From: Hyphomicrobiales bacterium
Lineage (GTDB): Bacteria; Pseudomonadota; Alphaproteobacteria; Rhizobiales; Rhizobiaceae
NCBI GenBank assembly: GCA_002400845.2
Contig: NVRK02000085.1
Span: forward strand, 1-49,812
DNA length: 49,812 nt
Direction: 5' to 3'
Positions within the stretch are counted from its first letter, which is position 1, and the number at the start of each line of letters is the position of its first letter. Of the stretch, positions 35,614-44,900 are shown one piece after another. A model generated the notes under the pieces. The model was not told where the DNA came from. It saw nothing but the letters and a program-made list of their open reading frames with translations, and did no database searches. A program made the position numbers and the translations under genes.

Positions 35614-36471
35614 ATGAAAGTAGCGCGTCTAGCAATTTTAGGGTTTGCCGTAGCAGCCGCCAGTGGTGCTGGTCTATTGGCATTTAACCTGTCCAATAAA
35701 GCGCCCGTACAAAAGATTATCGTGCAAAAGGCACCAGAAATCGAATCTGAGCAGGTGCTAGTAGCAGAATTAGACATTCCAATGGGTTCTAAAATCACAG
35801 CAGACAAATTGCGCTGGCAAAATTGGCCATTGGATGGCGTGGCAGATGGGTTCATCACTAAGTCTGATCGCCCAGATGCTATTACAGATTTAGACGGTTC
35901 GATTGCGCGCGGAATGATTTTCACATCTGAACCAATTCGCGATGCAAAAATTGTTCAATCAGATACAGGATTTCTTTCAGCCATATTACCAAAGGGTATG
36001 AGGGCAGTTGCAACAGAAATTACATCGTCAACAAGTGCGGGTGGATTTATTCTACCAAATGACCGTGTTGATGTTCTTATGACTGAATCTCGTAAAGGCG
36101 AAGGTGAAACTGGTTATAGAACACAGGTAGTATTGAAAAACATTCGTGTATTAGCAATTGACCAAATCATAGAAGACGAAGAAGGAAAATCTTCTGTTGT
36201 TGGTGAAACTGCAACTTTGCAATTGGATCCAAGACAGGTTGAAATTTTGACCGTTGCTCAAGAAACGGCAGACAGACTTTCGCTTTCATTACGCTCAATT
36301 GCTGACAATGGAGAAGTTGTATCTTCAGATTCAGAAGGGCTGTTCGGCGGCGGTCGTGGTGCGGTTCGTATCATCAAATATGGACGTATCAATGAAAAAG
36401 ATATTCCAAAAAGTACAAGGTCTAGATCTGCAGAAATACATCCACCGTTGCCAGGAAATGCCGGCAACTAG
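35614..36471 (+). CDS. cpaB: Flp pilus assembly protein CpaB
   Basis: The 285-residue protein has an N-terminal membrane anchor (LAILGFAVAAASGAGLLAF), an SAF domain (VLVAELDIPMGSKITADKLRWQNWP ... GSIARGMIFTSEPI) and an RcpC-like C-terminal region with FILPNDRVDVLMT. CpaB is a periplasmic partner of the secretin. The AAGGAAAAG ribosome-binding site is clear. It begins the long plus-strand assembly operon. Confidence 0.94.
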   Translation: MKVARLAILGFAVAAASGAGLLAFNLSNKAPVQKIIVQKAPEIESEQVLVAELDIPMGSKITADKLRWQNWPLDGVADGFITKSDRPDAITDLDGSIARGMIFTSEPIRDAKIVQSDTGFLSAILPKGMRAVATEITSSTSAGGFILPNDRVDVLMTESRKGEGETGYRTQVVLKNIRVLAIDQIIEDEEGKSSVVGETATLQLDPRQVEILTVAQETADRLSLSLRSIADNGEVVSSDSEGLFGGGRGAVRIIKYGRINEKDIPKSTRSRSAEIHPPLPGNAGN

Positions 36472-36481
36472 GAAGCATCAA

Positions 36482-38074
36482 ATGTTTAAAATTATAACCG
36501 CCAGCACTAAATTAAAAAACGTCAAAGGTCGTCAAATGCGTAACAAGACATTTTTATCAGCTTCAGTAATTGCGTTGTCCGCAGCGATGACTTTATCATT
36601 GCCGAATACAAAATTTGAAACGCCAACAGCGCAAGCTGGTGGTAAAAATTATTTGAAAATATCAAAAAACGCTATTGGTAAAACCATGCGAGTAAACGTT
36701 GGTTTAAACAAATCAATGGTCATCGATTTGCCAAAAGACGCGCATGATATTTTGGTCGCTAACCCAAAAGTTGCGGATGCGATTACACGTACTTCACGCC
36801 GAATTTATTTATTCGCTAAAGAGGTTGGTGAAACCAATATCTTTATTTTTGATTCCGCCGGCAATCAATTGCTTTCTTTAGATTTGAAGATCGAAAGAGA
36901 AGTAGATGGTTTGGCTGCATATCTTAAAAAGTATATTCCAAATTCTGAGATTATTGTTGAGATCGTAAACGACAACATAATTCTTACTGGCACTGTGCCA
37001 ACCCCGCAATCGGCTGCAAAAGCAGTTGAACTAGCACGAATTTTTGTAAAAGGCGGTGCAGCAACAACACCTAGCGATACTTATACGTCTAGCCGTAGCG
37101 GCAGTGGCGGTAGTAGTTTTTCAATCGACTTTGGCGACGATGAAGAACGCGAAAGCCAAATTGTTAACCTGCTTAAAATTGATGCGGAAGACCAAGTTAC
37201 TTTAAAAGTTACTATTGCTGAAATTCAGCGCACAATTGTAAAGCAATTGGGTATTGATCTTAACGCGGCAGGCGGTCTTGGCGGATTAACCGCAGGCTTG
37301 ATTGGCGATAATCCACTTTCTCTTGGCAAAGCAATATCATCTAGTAAAATCAACCTATCTGGTAGCTTGGGATCAACAAGCATTAGTAGTGTTCTTAGGG
37401 CGCTTAATCAGGCAGGTGTGATGCGCACCCTTGCTGAACCAACGCTAACCGCAATTTCTGGTGAATCGGCTTCCTTTAAAGTGGGTGGAAAGTATCAGAT
37501 TTCAAATGGTAAAGCTGATGAAGATTGTAAAATTAAATACAATTTCAAAGAAGTTGAATATGGCGTCAGCCTAGATTTTACACCAGTGGTTCTTTCTCCT
37601 GGTCGTATAAGTCTAAAAATTGCAACAGAAGTTTCTGAGCCAACAACAGAGGGCAGTTATACTGTCCCTAGAGGGTGTGCAGAAGCTGCGACAATCCCTG
37701 GTATTCGTATAAGACAAGCATCAACAACCGTTGAGTTACCATCGGGTGGTTCAATGGTTATTGCAGGTTTATTAAAAGACGACATTCGTCAAACTATTTC
37801 GGGTTTCCCTGGGCTAAGTAGAATTCCAGTTCTTGGTGCTTTGTTTAGAAGCCGCGAATATCAGCGTTATGAATCAGAACTTGTGATTATTGTGACGCCT
37901 TACTTAGTGCGTCCAGTTGCGCGCCAAGCACTGGCCCGTCCTGATGATAATTTCAATGCAGCAGCAGACAGTGCTGGCATGTTCTTGGGTCGTATAAACA
38001 GAATTTACGGAACCGCCGAGGGTAGTATTCCTAAAGGCAAATATCATGGAAACCCAGGTTTCATTTTTAAATAA
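36482..38074 (+). CDS. cpaC: Outer-membrane secretin CpaC/RcpA of the Tad pilus
   Basis: After a signal region (residues 19-50, ending TAQA), a pilus N domain (NVGLNKSMVIDLPKDAHDIL), a BON-like segment (IVEIVNDNIILTGTVPTPQS) and a Ser/Gly-rich linker lead to the secretin domain. That domain contains VMRTLAEPTLTAISGESASF, GVSLDFTPVVLS and VIAGLLKDDIRQTISGFPGL, then VPVLGALFRS-like IPVLGALFRSREYQ. It forms the outer-membrane channel for the pilus. A much longer frame beginning at 36254 overlaps cpaB and is rejected. The ATG at 36482 is preceded by AGGAAG. Confidence 0.95.
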   Translation: MFKIITASTKLKNVKGRQMRNKTFLSASVIALSAAMTLSLPNTKFETPTAQAGGKNYLKISKNAIGKTMRVNVGLNKSMVIDLPKDAHDILVANPKVADAITRTSRRIYLFAKEVGETNIFIFDSAGNQLLSLDLKIEREVDGLAAYLKKYIPNSEIIVEIVNDNIILTGTVPTPQSAAKAVELARIFVKGGAATTPSDTYTSSRSGSGGSSFSIDFGDDEERESQIVNLLKIDAEDQVTLKVTIAEIQRTIVKQLGIDLNAAGGLGGLTAGLIGDNPLSLGKAISSSKINLSGSLGSTSISSVLRALNQAGVMRTLAEPTLTAISGESASFKVGGKYQISNGKADEDCKIKYNFKEVEYGVSLDFTPVVLSPGRISLKIATEVSEPTTEGSYTVPRGCAEAATIPGIRIRQASTTVELPSGGSMVIAGLLKDDIRQTISGFPGLSRIPVLGALFRSREYQRYESELVIIVTPYLVRPVARQALARPDDNFNAAADSAGMFLGRINRIYGTAEGSIPKGKYHGNPGFIFK

Positions 38075-38098
38075 GCTAGGTTCGTTTGGAGTAGTGTA

Positions 38099-38833
38099 AT
38101 GGTTGAAATAAATAAAAAACAAAACCATATTGGCGAGCCTAAAAAGATTCGTCATGGTTCAAGAATTAAGAAAATTGGTAAAAGCGCAGCTGTAGTTTTA
38201 ACTGCAACTTTGCTTGCAAGTTGTGCAAATTATAGTCGTGACCATATAAACGTTGGTTCAGTACCAGATGACTATAGAACCAATCACCCAATTGTTGTGT
38301 CGCAAACTGAAAAGACAGCAGACATAATTGTTAGTTCGAATGCTAAAAAATTATCGCATCGCGATAAAGAATTGGTAGCAGCAGTCGGTTACGCCTTTAA
38401 GCGTACGGGTGCTCAAACCCTTGGTATTATGGTGCCAACAGGCTCGAATAATTCTTATGCAGCAAATCTGTTAGCGCAAGAATCTGTGCATATTTTGGCA
38501 AGAGTTGGCGTGAGCAGAAATCAAATTTCTATAAGTCAATATAATGCTACTTCGCATGGCGTTTCAGCTACGTTGAGGCTTGCATATACAGATTTAACAG
38601 CTGAAGTGTCTGGCAAGTGTGGTCAATGGCGTGGCGATCTAATGGATACCTCAGAAAACAAAAACTATGGAAATTTTGGTTGTGCTACGCAAAATAATTT
38701 GGCCAGCATGATTGCCCATCCAGCTGATTTGTTAGGCCCAAGGGGCGTAAGCGAAATAGATGCAACACGCAGAACAACAATGATCGAAAATTGGCGCGAA
38801 AACGGCGCGGGTACGAACAAGTCTTATAACTAA
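38099..38833 (+). CDS. cpaD: CpaD pilus biogenesis lipoprotein
   Basis: A lipoprotein signal (TATLLASCA, Cys about 43) is followed by the CpaD domain: VPDDYRTNHPIVVSQTEKTA, LAARVGV-like region and CGQWRGDLMDTSENKNYGNFGCATQNNLASMIAHPADLLGPRG, the family's best-conserved stretch. CpaD is an outer-membrane lipoprotein that accompanies the secretin. The signal peptide is preceded by an unusually long basic N-terminal region of about 30 residues. GGAG is 7 nt before the ATG. Confidence 0.93.
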   Translation: MVEINKKQNHIGEPKKIRHGSRIKKIGKSAAVVLTATLLASCANYSRDHINVGSVPDDYRTNHPIVVSQTEKTADIIVSSNAKKLSHRDKELVAAVGYAFKRTGAQTLGIMVPTGSNNSYAANLLAQESVHILARVGVSRNQISISQYNATSHGVSATLRLAYTDLTAEVSGKCGQWRGDLMDTSENKNYGNFGCATQNNLASMIAHPADLLGPRGVSEIDATRRTTMIENWRENGAGTNKSYN

Positions 38834-38878
38834 CACACCATGTCAATAATTTGGTGAACGGTTAATCAGGAAAGTATT

Positions 38879-40162
38879 ATGTCAAACCAGCTTCAAAGTA
38901 ACGCTCAAATTGAGCCATCATTAGATGGAAATGCAGAAATTTCTAAAGGAAACTTGAGTAATATAAGGCCAGTACCTCGCATTACAATTCAAGCGTTCAG
39001 TGAAACAGAAATTGTTGCACAAACCTTAGAATTAACCTCAAAAGATCGACGCATGGCAAGAGCCCATGTAAAAGTCTTGATGGGTGGTATTCCTGCTGCA
39101 GTAGATTTTTATGGGTCAGCACCAACACCTAATTTGGTAATAGTTGAATCAAAATTAGTCGGTGATGAACTTTTGGCAAGCTTGGGCCGTCTAGCAGAAG
39201 TATGCGATCCAGATACTAAAGTGGTCGTTATTGGTCATGTAAATGATATCTTTCTTTACCGTGAACTAATTTCAAACGGTGTGTCAGATTATTTAGTCGC
39301 CCCAGTTTCTATGGCTGACTTAATGACGACTATTTCAGATATTTTTGTAAATCCTGACAATGAACCTCTAGGCAAGATTATCGCTTTTATGGGCGCTAAA
39401 GGCGGTGTTGGCTCGTCAACCATTTGTCACAATGTGGCTTGGAGCATTTCTTCAAAATATAAGAGTGAAGTAGTTTTGGCTGATATGGATTTGGCCTTTG
39501 GAACTGCAAATATTAATTTAGACCAAGATCCGCCTCAAGGAATCGCCGATGCAGTGTATTCAACAGAGCGTATGGACGATATGTTGTTGGATAGGTTGTT
39601 GGCAAAATGTGCAGAACATTTAAGTCTGCTAGCAGCACCTTCTACGTTAGATCGGACTTACGATTTTCACAAAGACGCATTTAGTGGGATTTTAGAAATT
39701 GCACAACGCAGTTCACCTGTTGTCGTCGTAGATGTTCCTCAGCAATGGACAGCTTGGACGCAATCAGTTTTAACTGCGGCAGATGAAGTGATTATCACTG
39801 CTACCCCAGATTTGGCGAATTTGCGTAATGCTAAAAACATTTTGGATAAATTAGCAGAACTACGCCCTAACGATCAAAATACCAGGTTGGTACTTAATCA
39901 AGTTGGCGTTCCTAAGAAACCAGAAATTAGCGTTTCTGATTTTATTGCTCCATTAGAAATCGAACCTTCTGCTGTAATTCCATTTGAGCCAACATTGTTT
40001 GGTACAGCCTCAAATAATGGACAAATGATTTCTGAAGCCGATGCGAACAGTCCAATCGTTTCACATTTTGATTTTCTTGCTCGATTGGTAACGGGAAAAG
40101 CAGAATTAAAAGTTGAGAAGAAAAGCCCATTGGGATTTTTCTCTCGCTTATCTAGAAAATAA
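38879..40162 (+). CDS. cpaE: CpaE/TadZ, pilus-localising MinD/ParA-like ATPase with receiver-like N-terminus
   Basis: Residues about 60-155 resemble a receiver fold (NLVIVESKL, VVVIGHVNDIFLYRELISNG). Residues 165-400 are a MinD/ParA-type domain with deviant Walker A MGAKGGVGSSTICHN near 171, LADMDLAFGTANINLD and VVVDVPQQWTAW. CpaE/TadZ places the pilus machine at the cell pole. An AGGAAAG ribosome-binding site precedes the ATG. Confidence 0.94.
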   Translation: MSNQLQSNAQIEPSLDGNAEISKGNLSNIRPVPRITIQAFSETEIVAQTLELTSKDRRMARAHVKVLMGGIPAAVDFYGSAPTPNLVIVESKLVGDELLASLGRLAEVCDPDTKVVVIGHVNDIFLYRELISNGVSDYLVAPVSMADLMTTISDIFVNPDNEPLGKIIAFMGAKGGVGSSTICHNVAWSISSKYKSEVVLADMDLAFGTANINLDQDPPQGIADAVYSTERMDDMLLDRLLAKCAEHLSLLAAPSTLDRTYDFHKDAFSGILEIAQRSSPVVVVDVPQQWTAWTQSVLTAADEVIITATPDLANLRNAKNILDKLAELRPNDQNTRLVLNQVGVPKKPEISVSDFIAPLEIEPSAVIPFEPTLFGTASNNGQMISEADANSPIVSHFDFLARLVTGKAELKVEKKSPLGFFSRLSRK

Positions 40163-40201
40163 TTTTAGTGCAAAAATGTAATATGGAAATTGAGGTAAAG
40201 T

Positions 40202-41689
40202 ATGTTTGGTAAACGAGGCAGTAATTCAGGTGGCAACACCATTATTGAATCAGTACCCGAGGTTTCTGCTCCACAAGAGCAAAGTGCCACTACAGCTCCT
40301 ATCGAGCCTGTAGCTGCTTCTGCACCTGAAGTTCAAAGAACAGTTATTGAAGCTGCGCCACCTATGAGCATGAACGAAACTGACGGTCCGCGTGAAAAAG
40401 ATGAAGAGTATTACGATACAAAATCTAGCGTCTTTACAGCTTTAATTGACACTATTGATTTGGGTCAATTAGCACGCATGGACCCAGAAGCTGCGCGTGA
40501 AGAGATTCGTGACATTGTAAATGATATTATTTCCATCAAAAATCTTGCTATGTCTATTTCGCAGCAAGAAGAGTTGTTGGATGATATTTGTAATGATGTG
40601 TTGGGATATGGCCCACTAGAGCCATTATTGGCGCGTGACGATATTTCCGATATTATGATTAATGGTGCAAATTCTACCTTTATCGAGGTAGAAGGTAAGG
40701 TTCTACCAGCGGGCATTAGGTTCCGTGACAACGCACAATTGATGAATGTTTGCCAACGTATTGTGAGCCAAGTTGGTCGACGTGTTGATGAATCCAGCCC
40801 AATATGCGATGCGCGTTTACCAGATGGTTCTCGTGTAAATGTTATTGCACCTCCGCTTGCAATCGATGGTCCAGCATTGACAATTCGTAAGTTTAAAAAG
40901 GATAAACTTACTCTAGACCAACTTGTGAAGTTTGGATCGATTAGTCCAGAAGGTGCAATTGTATTGCAAATTATCGGAAGAGTACGATGTAATATCGTGA
41001 TTTCTGGTGGTACGGGGTCTGGTAAAACGACATTGCTTAACTGCTTAACGCGTTACATAGACACTGATGAGCGCATTATCACATGCGAAGATTCAGCAGA
41101 GCTTCAGCTTCAGCAGCCGCACGTTGTTAGACTAGAAACTCGCCCTCCTAATCTTGAGGGTGAGGGCAAAATAACGATGACAGATTTGGTTAAAAACTGT
41201 CTGCGTATGCGCCCTGAACGTATCATCGTTGGTGAGGTTCGTGGACCTGAAGTCTTTGATTTACTTCAAGCGATGAATACAGGTCACGATGGTTCAATGG
41301 GAACGATTCACTCAAACTCTCCACGCGAATGCTTAAATCGTATCGAATCCATGATTGCCATGGGTGGGTTTAGCCTACCTGCAAAGACAGTTAGAGAAAT
41401 TATTGTTGGTTCTGTCGACATTATCATTCAAGCAGCAAGATTGCGTGATGGCTCACGTCGAATTACGCACATCACAGAAGTTATTGGTTTGGAAGGGGAT
41501 GTAATCACAACCCAAGATCTATTCCTTTACAAGATTGAAGGTGAAGATGCTAATGGCAAAATTAAAGGCAGACACCATTCAACAGGCATCGGGCGCCCAG
41601 CTTTTTGGGACCGTGCAAGAATGTTTAATGAAGAAAATAGATTGGCAAAAGCGTTAGACGATTCTGCTGAACACGAAGATGGTATTTAA
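40202..41689 (+). CDS. cpaF: CpaF/TadA secretion ATPase
   Basis: A disordered N-terminus (about 1-80, Pro/Glu/Ala-rich) precedes the type II/IV secretion ATPase. Key motifs are [20 protein letters not shown], Walker [15 protein letters not shown] near residue 269, Asp box [31 protein letters not shown] and the His box [14 protein letters not shown]. It powers Flp pilus extension and, in some systems, retraction. GAGGTAAAG precedes the start. Confidence 0.96.
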   Translation: MFGKRGSNSGGNTIIESVPEVSAPQEQSATTAPIEPVAASAPEVQRTVIEAAPPMSMNETDGPREKDEEYYDTKSSVFTALIDTIDLGQLARMDPEAAREEIRDIVNDIISIKNLAMSISQQEELLDDICNDVLGYGPLEPLLARDDISDIMINGANSTFIEVEGKVLPAGIRFRDNAQLMNVCQRIVSQVGRRVDESSPICDARLPDGSRVNVIAPPLAIDGPALTIRKFKKDKLTLDQLVKFGSISPEGAIVLQIIGRVRCNIVISGGTGSGKTTLLNCLTRYIDTDERIITCEDSAELQLQQPHVVRLETRPPNLEGEGKITMTDLVKNCLRMRPERIIVGEVRGPEVFDLLQAMNTGHDGSMGTIHSNSPRECLNRIESMIAMGGFSLPAKTVREIIVGSVDIIIQAARLRDGSRRITHITEVIGLEGDVITTQDLFLYKIEGEDANGKIKGRHHSTGIGRPAFWDRARMFNEENRLAKALDDSAEHEDGI

Positions 41690-41694
41690 ATATT

Positions 41695-42690
41695 ATGTTT
41701 GGAATTGATATAAATATAATTGCATTTGTTGTTTTAGCAGCCCTTGGAGCTGCAGGAATATTATATGCAATATTATACGAAAACATTTCTAATGCGCGCG
41801 TTCAAGAAAAGCGCGTAAACTCTATTCGTAATAATAATTCACCTAGTGGCACAAAAGTTTCATCCAGAATTACTGATGGTGCAAAGCGTCGTAAAGAGAT
41901 CCAAGACACTCTAAAAGAATTAGAAGCGGGCCAAGCAAAGCGCAAAAAAGATACGCTTAAAAAACGTATTTCACAGGCTGGAATGAAAGTGTCGATGCCT
42001 CAATTCTATATGTACAGCATTATATTTGGCATGATATGTACTATCTTTTCACTTATAGGTGGCGCTGCACTACCGGTTGTCGGTTGCGTATTTATTGTAT
42101 GTTCATTTGGTTTGCCTAGGTGGTTTGTAAGTTTCAGACGCAAACGCAGATTTAATGCGTTTCTTAATGAGTTTCCAAATGCAGTTGATGTTATCGTGCG
42201 CGGTGTTAGAGCGGGACTACCATTAAATGAATGTTTAGGCATTATTTCCAGAGAAGCAAAAGAACCCATCAAATCAGAATTTGTTGCTATTGTAGATGCT
42301 CAAAAAATGGGTATTCCCATCACAGAGGCAATAACCAAGTTGTTTGAAAATGTGCCATTGGCAGAATCTAACTTCTTTGGAATTGTTATTTCTATTCAAT
42401 CTACAGCAGGTGGTAATTTATCTGAGGCCTTAGGGAACTTGGCTAATGTATTGCGTGATCGCAAGAAGATGAAAGCCAAAGTGCAGGCAATGTCTGCTGA
42501 GGCAAAAGCATCTGGTGGTATTATTGGTTCGTTGCCATTTTTTGTTGGTGGTATCGTTTACATAACATCTCCAGATTATATTATGATTTTGTTCACGCAC
42601 CCAACAGGTAATCTAATTTTGATAGGCGCCGGTATTTGGATGTCTATGGGCGTTTTCGTAATGAAGAAAATGATTAACTTTGACTTTTAA
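41695..42690 (+). CDS. tadB: TadB, inner-membrane platform protein (type II secretion F fold)
   Basis: The 331-residue protein has an N-terminal helix (about 8-28), a central pair of helices (about 105-145), the GspF/T2SSF domain NAVDVIVRGVRAGLPLNECL and FGIVISIQSTAGGNLSEAL, and C-terminal helices. With TadC it forms the inner-membrane platform for the ATPase. It starts six bases after the cpaF stop. Confidence 0.93.
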   Translation: MFGIDINIIAFVVLAALGAAGILYAILYENISNARVQEKRVNSIRNNNSPSGTKVSSRITDGAKRRKEIQDTLKELEAGQAKRKKDTLKKRISQAGMKVSMPQFYMYSIIFGMICTIFSLIGGAALPVVGCVFIVCSFGLPRWFVSFRRKRRFNAFLNEFPNAVDVIVRGVRAGLPLNECLGIISREAKEPIKSEFVAIVDAQKMGIPITEAITKLFENVPLAESNFFGIVISIQSTAGGNLSEALGNLANVLRDRKKMKAKVQAMSAEAKASGGIIGSLPFFVGGIVYITSPDYIMILFTHPTGNLILIGAGIWMSMGVFVMKKMINFDF

Positions 42691-42709
42691 AAGCATAAGG
42701 TAGCTTCAC

Positions 42710-43684
42710 GTGGGAAATTTAATCCAAGCAATTACAGAACCACAAAACCTGATAGCAATATTTGCAGCCGTTGCAATGTTTGCGACCTTGTTAACAATTT
42801 TGTTGCCGTATCTTGAACAAGATGAATTTGCTACACGTATGAAAAGCGCTGTAACAGAGCGTGAACAAATTCGTGCACGAGAACGTGCGCGCATGCTTGC
42901 TGAACAAAAAAAGGGAAGCTTGAAGCAAAATAATACAGGTACAATGAAAGACGTTGTTGACCGTTTGAATTTGAAAAAAGCATTAGCCGACGATAATACT
43001 TTTAAAAATCTAGTCATGGCTGGTTATCGCAGGCAATCGCATGTTTATGTATTTCTATTTTTTAGAAGTGTATTACCTTTGATTTTGCTTATTGTTGCAG
43101 GTATATATTTCTTTGCGATATCACCAACTGAACGTCCATTTATGATAAAAGTATGTTTTACGATGGGAACAGCTTTTATCGGCTTTTATGCGCCAAATTT
43201 ATATGTAAAAAGTCAAATACAAAAAAGACAGGCTAGCATTCGTAGGGCTTGGCCAGACGCGCTTGATTTAATGCTAATCTGTGTTGAATCTGGTATGTCT
43301 CTCGAAGCCGCATTTAAAAAAGTAGCGGTTGAAATTGGTATTCAGTCGCCTGAACTGGCTGAAGAGCTAACGTTGGCAACTGCTGAACTATCTTATTTAG
43401 ATGAACGTAGAAAAGCATTTGAAAACTTGGCCATACGTACAGGCTTAGATGGTGTTAAAAACGTAACAATGGCATTAATTCAAGCCGAACGTTACGGTAC
43501 ACCCTTGGGTACAGCATTGCGTGTATTAGCACAAGAAAACCGTGATGCACGTATGGCAGCAGCAGAGAAAAAGGCCGCAGCTTTACCACCAAAACTAACA
43601 GTGCCAATGATTGTGTTCTTTTTACCTGTTCTATTCTGCGTAATCATGGGCCCTGCAATGATCCGCGTTATGGCAGCGCTTTAA
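42710..43684 (+). CDS. tadC: TadC, inner-membrane platform protein (type II secretion F fold)
   Basis: The 324-residue paralogue of TadB has helices at about 15-40, 110-135, 145-165 and 298-322. The T2SSF segment is RRAWPDALDLMLICVESGMSL with FENLAIRTGLDGVKNVTMAL. The start codon is GTG at 42710 after AAGG. It ends the assembly operon before a terminator. Confidence 0.92.
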   Translation: MGNLIQAITEPQNLIAIFAAVAMFATLLTILLPYLEQDEFATRMKSAVTEREQIRARERARMLAEQKKGSLKQNNTGTMKDVVDRLNLKKALADDNTFKNLVMAGYRRQSHVYVFLFFRSVLPLILLIVAGIYFFAISPTERPFMIKVCFTMGTAFIGFYAPNLYVKSQIQKRQASIRRAWPDALDLMLICVESGMSLEAAFKKVAVEIGIQSPELAEELTLATAELSYLDERRKAFENLAIRTGLDGVKNVTMALIQAERYGTPLGTALRVLAQENRDARMAAAEKKAAALPPKLTVPMIVFFLPVLFCVIMGPAMIRVMAAL

Positions 43685-43715
43685 TACTTAAAATAAATAC
43701 GGTTGCAAAATTCTT

Positions 43716-43755
43716 AAACCATCCCTTGATTGTCAAATCACTGGATGGTTTTTTA
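43716..43755 (+). terminator. Rho-independent terminator of the cpaB-tadC operon
   Basis: AAACCATCC (43716-43724) and GGATGGTTT (43743-43751) form a perfect 9-bp stem with an 18-nt loop, followed by a T run. Confidence 0.85.
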
Positions 43756-43831
43756 GGTTTTAGCCTCTAGAAAAGGCTGAACTATAATGAGATGAAACTT
43801 AACCTTCATATACTTTCGCAATGTGTAGGCA

Positions 43832-43869
43832 TAAAAAAATCCCACGCTAATAAGTCTTAAACGCAGGAT
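43832..43869 (-). terminator. Rho-independent terminator of tadD
   Basis: On the minus strand ATCCTGCG (43869-43862) pairs with CGTGGGAT (43846-43839) over 8 bp with two wobbles and is followed by seven T. Confidence 0.7.
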
Positions 43870-43904
43870 AAATTCATATTTTTCAGATTTTTGTAAAGAA
43901 AGCT

Positions 43905-44696
43905 TTATTGAATTTTTGTGTCTTCATTCTTTAGTTCGCTCCAAGCATTTTGCTGAGCTAACATCTTGCGAAGGTAAGAAATATTTTCCTGTGCTTCAGC
44001 AGTGGGTAATTCGCCAGCTGCAATTTTTTCTGCATCTTTAAATTTACCTTGAAGACCGATAACAAGCGCAAGGTTTTGACGAACACGGCTGTCTGCGCCT
44101 GGGCGGTTGATTGCTTGACGTAAATATTTTTCAGATTGTTGTAATTTGCCTTCTAGCAAATACGACATTCCAAGGTTTGATAGAATTGAAGATTCTCCTG
44201 GTTTAATTAACAATGCGCGGCTGTAATATTGACGTGCTTCATTAGAGCGATCAAGTTGATCTAAAATTGCACCTTCAGCCGATAATAATTTCCAATCTGG
44301 ATTGTCAGGACGTTGTGCTCTTTTAATGACTTCCAGCGCTCTTAAAAGGTCACCATTAGAGGCCAAAGCTTTACCATAAGCAGAAAGAATATCATTGTCT
44401 TCTGGGTGCGCGATTACCATTTGTTGCATTACTGCAAGCGCTTGGTCGTCACGTCCAGCCATTCTCAATGCATTTGCATAAGTAAGACCAACATTTTTTG
44501 CTTTTGGTTTTTTCTCATACTGTTTGCTTAAGTAAGCAATTGTATTGCCAATTTCGGCAACATTCATCTGTTCCAGTGTTTTACCGCCGCGCTTAATACT
44601 GCCCGTCGTAGTTGGATCAGTAGCACATGAAGAAAGCGCCAAAGCACTAACAAGAGTAGCAATTACTGCAGTGTTTTTTGCAAGGCGCATTATCAT
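43905..44696 (-). CDS. tadD: TadD, tetratricopeptide-repeat lipoprotein of the Tad system
   Basis: A lipobox ends the signal sequence (VSALALSSCATDP, Cys about 24). The rest consists of four or five tetratricopeptide repeats, for example AYGKALASNGDLLRALEVIK and NLGMSYLLEGKLQQSEKYLR. TadD is thought to help secretin assembly as an outer-membrane lipoprotein. It faces the assembly operon and has its own terminator. GGGAA lies 7 nt before the chosen ATG. Confidence 0.9.
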   Translation of the reverse strand: MIMRLAKNTAVIATLVSALALSSCATDPTTTGSIKRGGKTLEQMNVAEIGNTIAYLSKQYEKKPKAKNVGLTYANALRMAGRDDQALAVMQQMVIAHPEDNDILSAYGKALASNGDLLRALEVIKRAQRPDNPDWKLLSAEGAILDQLDRSNEARQYYSRALLIKPGESSILSNLGMSYLLEGKLQQSEKYLRQAINRPGADSRVRQNLALVIGLQGKFKDAEKIAAGELPTAEAQENISYLRKMLAQQNAWSELKNEDTKIQ

Positions 44697-44748
44697 AGGT
44701 AATTCCCGAATCAGTTAGCCAAAATGGCGGTCTGTTATTTAGTAATAA

Positions 44749-44762
44749 TCTGTTAACCCTAA
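44749..44762. promoter_or_regulatory. TTAACC motif upstream of tadD
   Basis: TCTGTTAACCCTAA lies about 53 bp upstream of the tadD start in the divergent tadD/aminopeptidase space and differs by one base from the motif upstream of cpaB. Shared control of the pilus units by a CtrA-like factor is inference. Confidence 0.4.
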
Positions 44763-44900
44763 CGGAAAGTTAAATTTTTGCCTGTTCTATAATTGATGAG
44801 GTACACTTGAAGTTTATCAATGTTATAAGCGTTCGAAATAACCAAATTCATGCCACCCCTAAAGCGCCATTCATTGCTGGAGCAATTGAAAGTTAAACAA

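Noticed and set aside
36254-36481. Extended start of the secretin gene
   Set aside because: It overlaps cpaB in another frame. The ATG at 36482 has a good ribosome-binding site and precedes the signal peptide.
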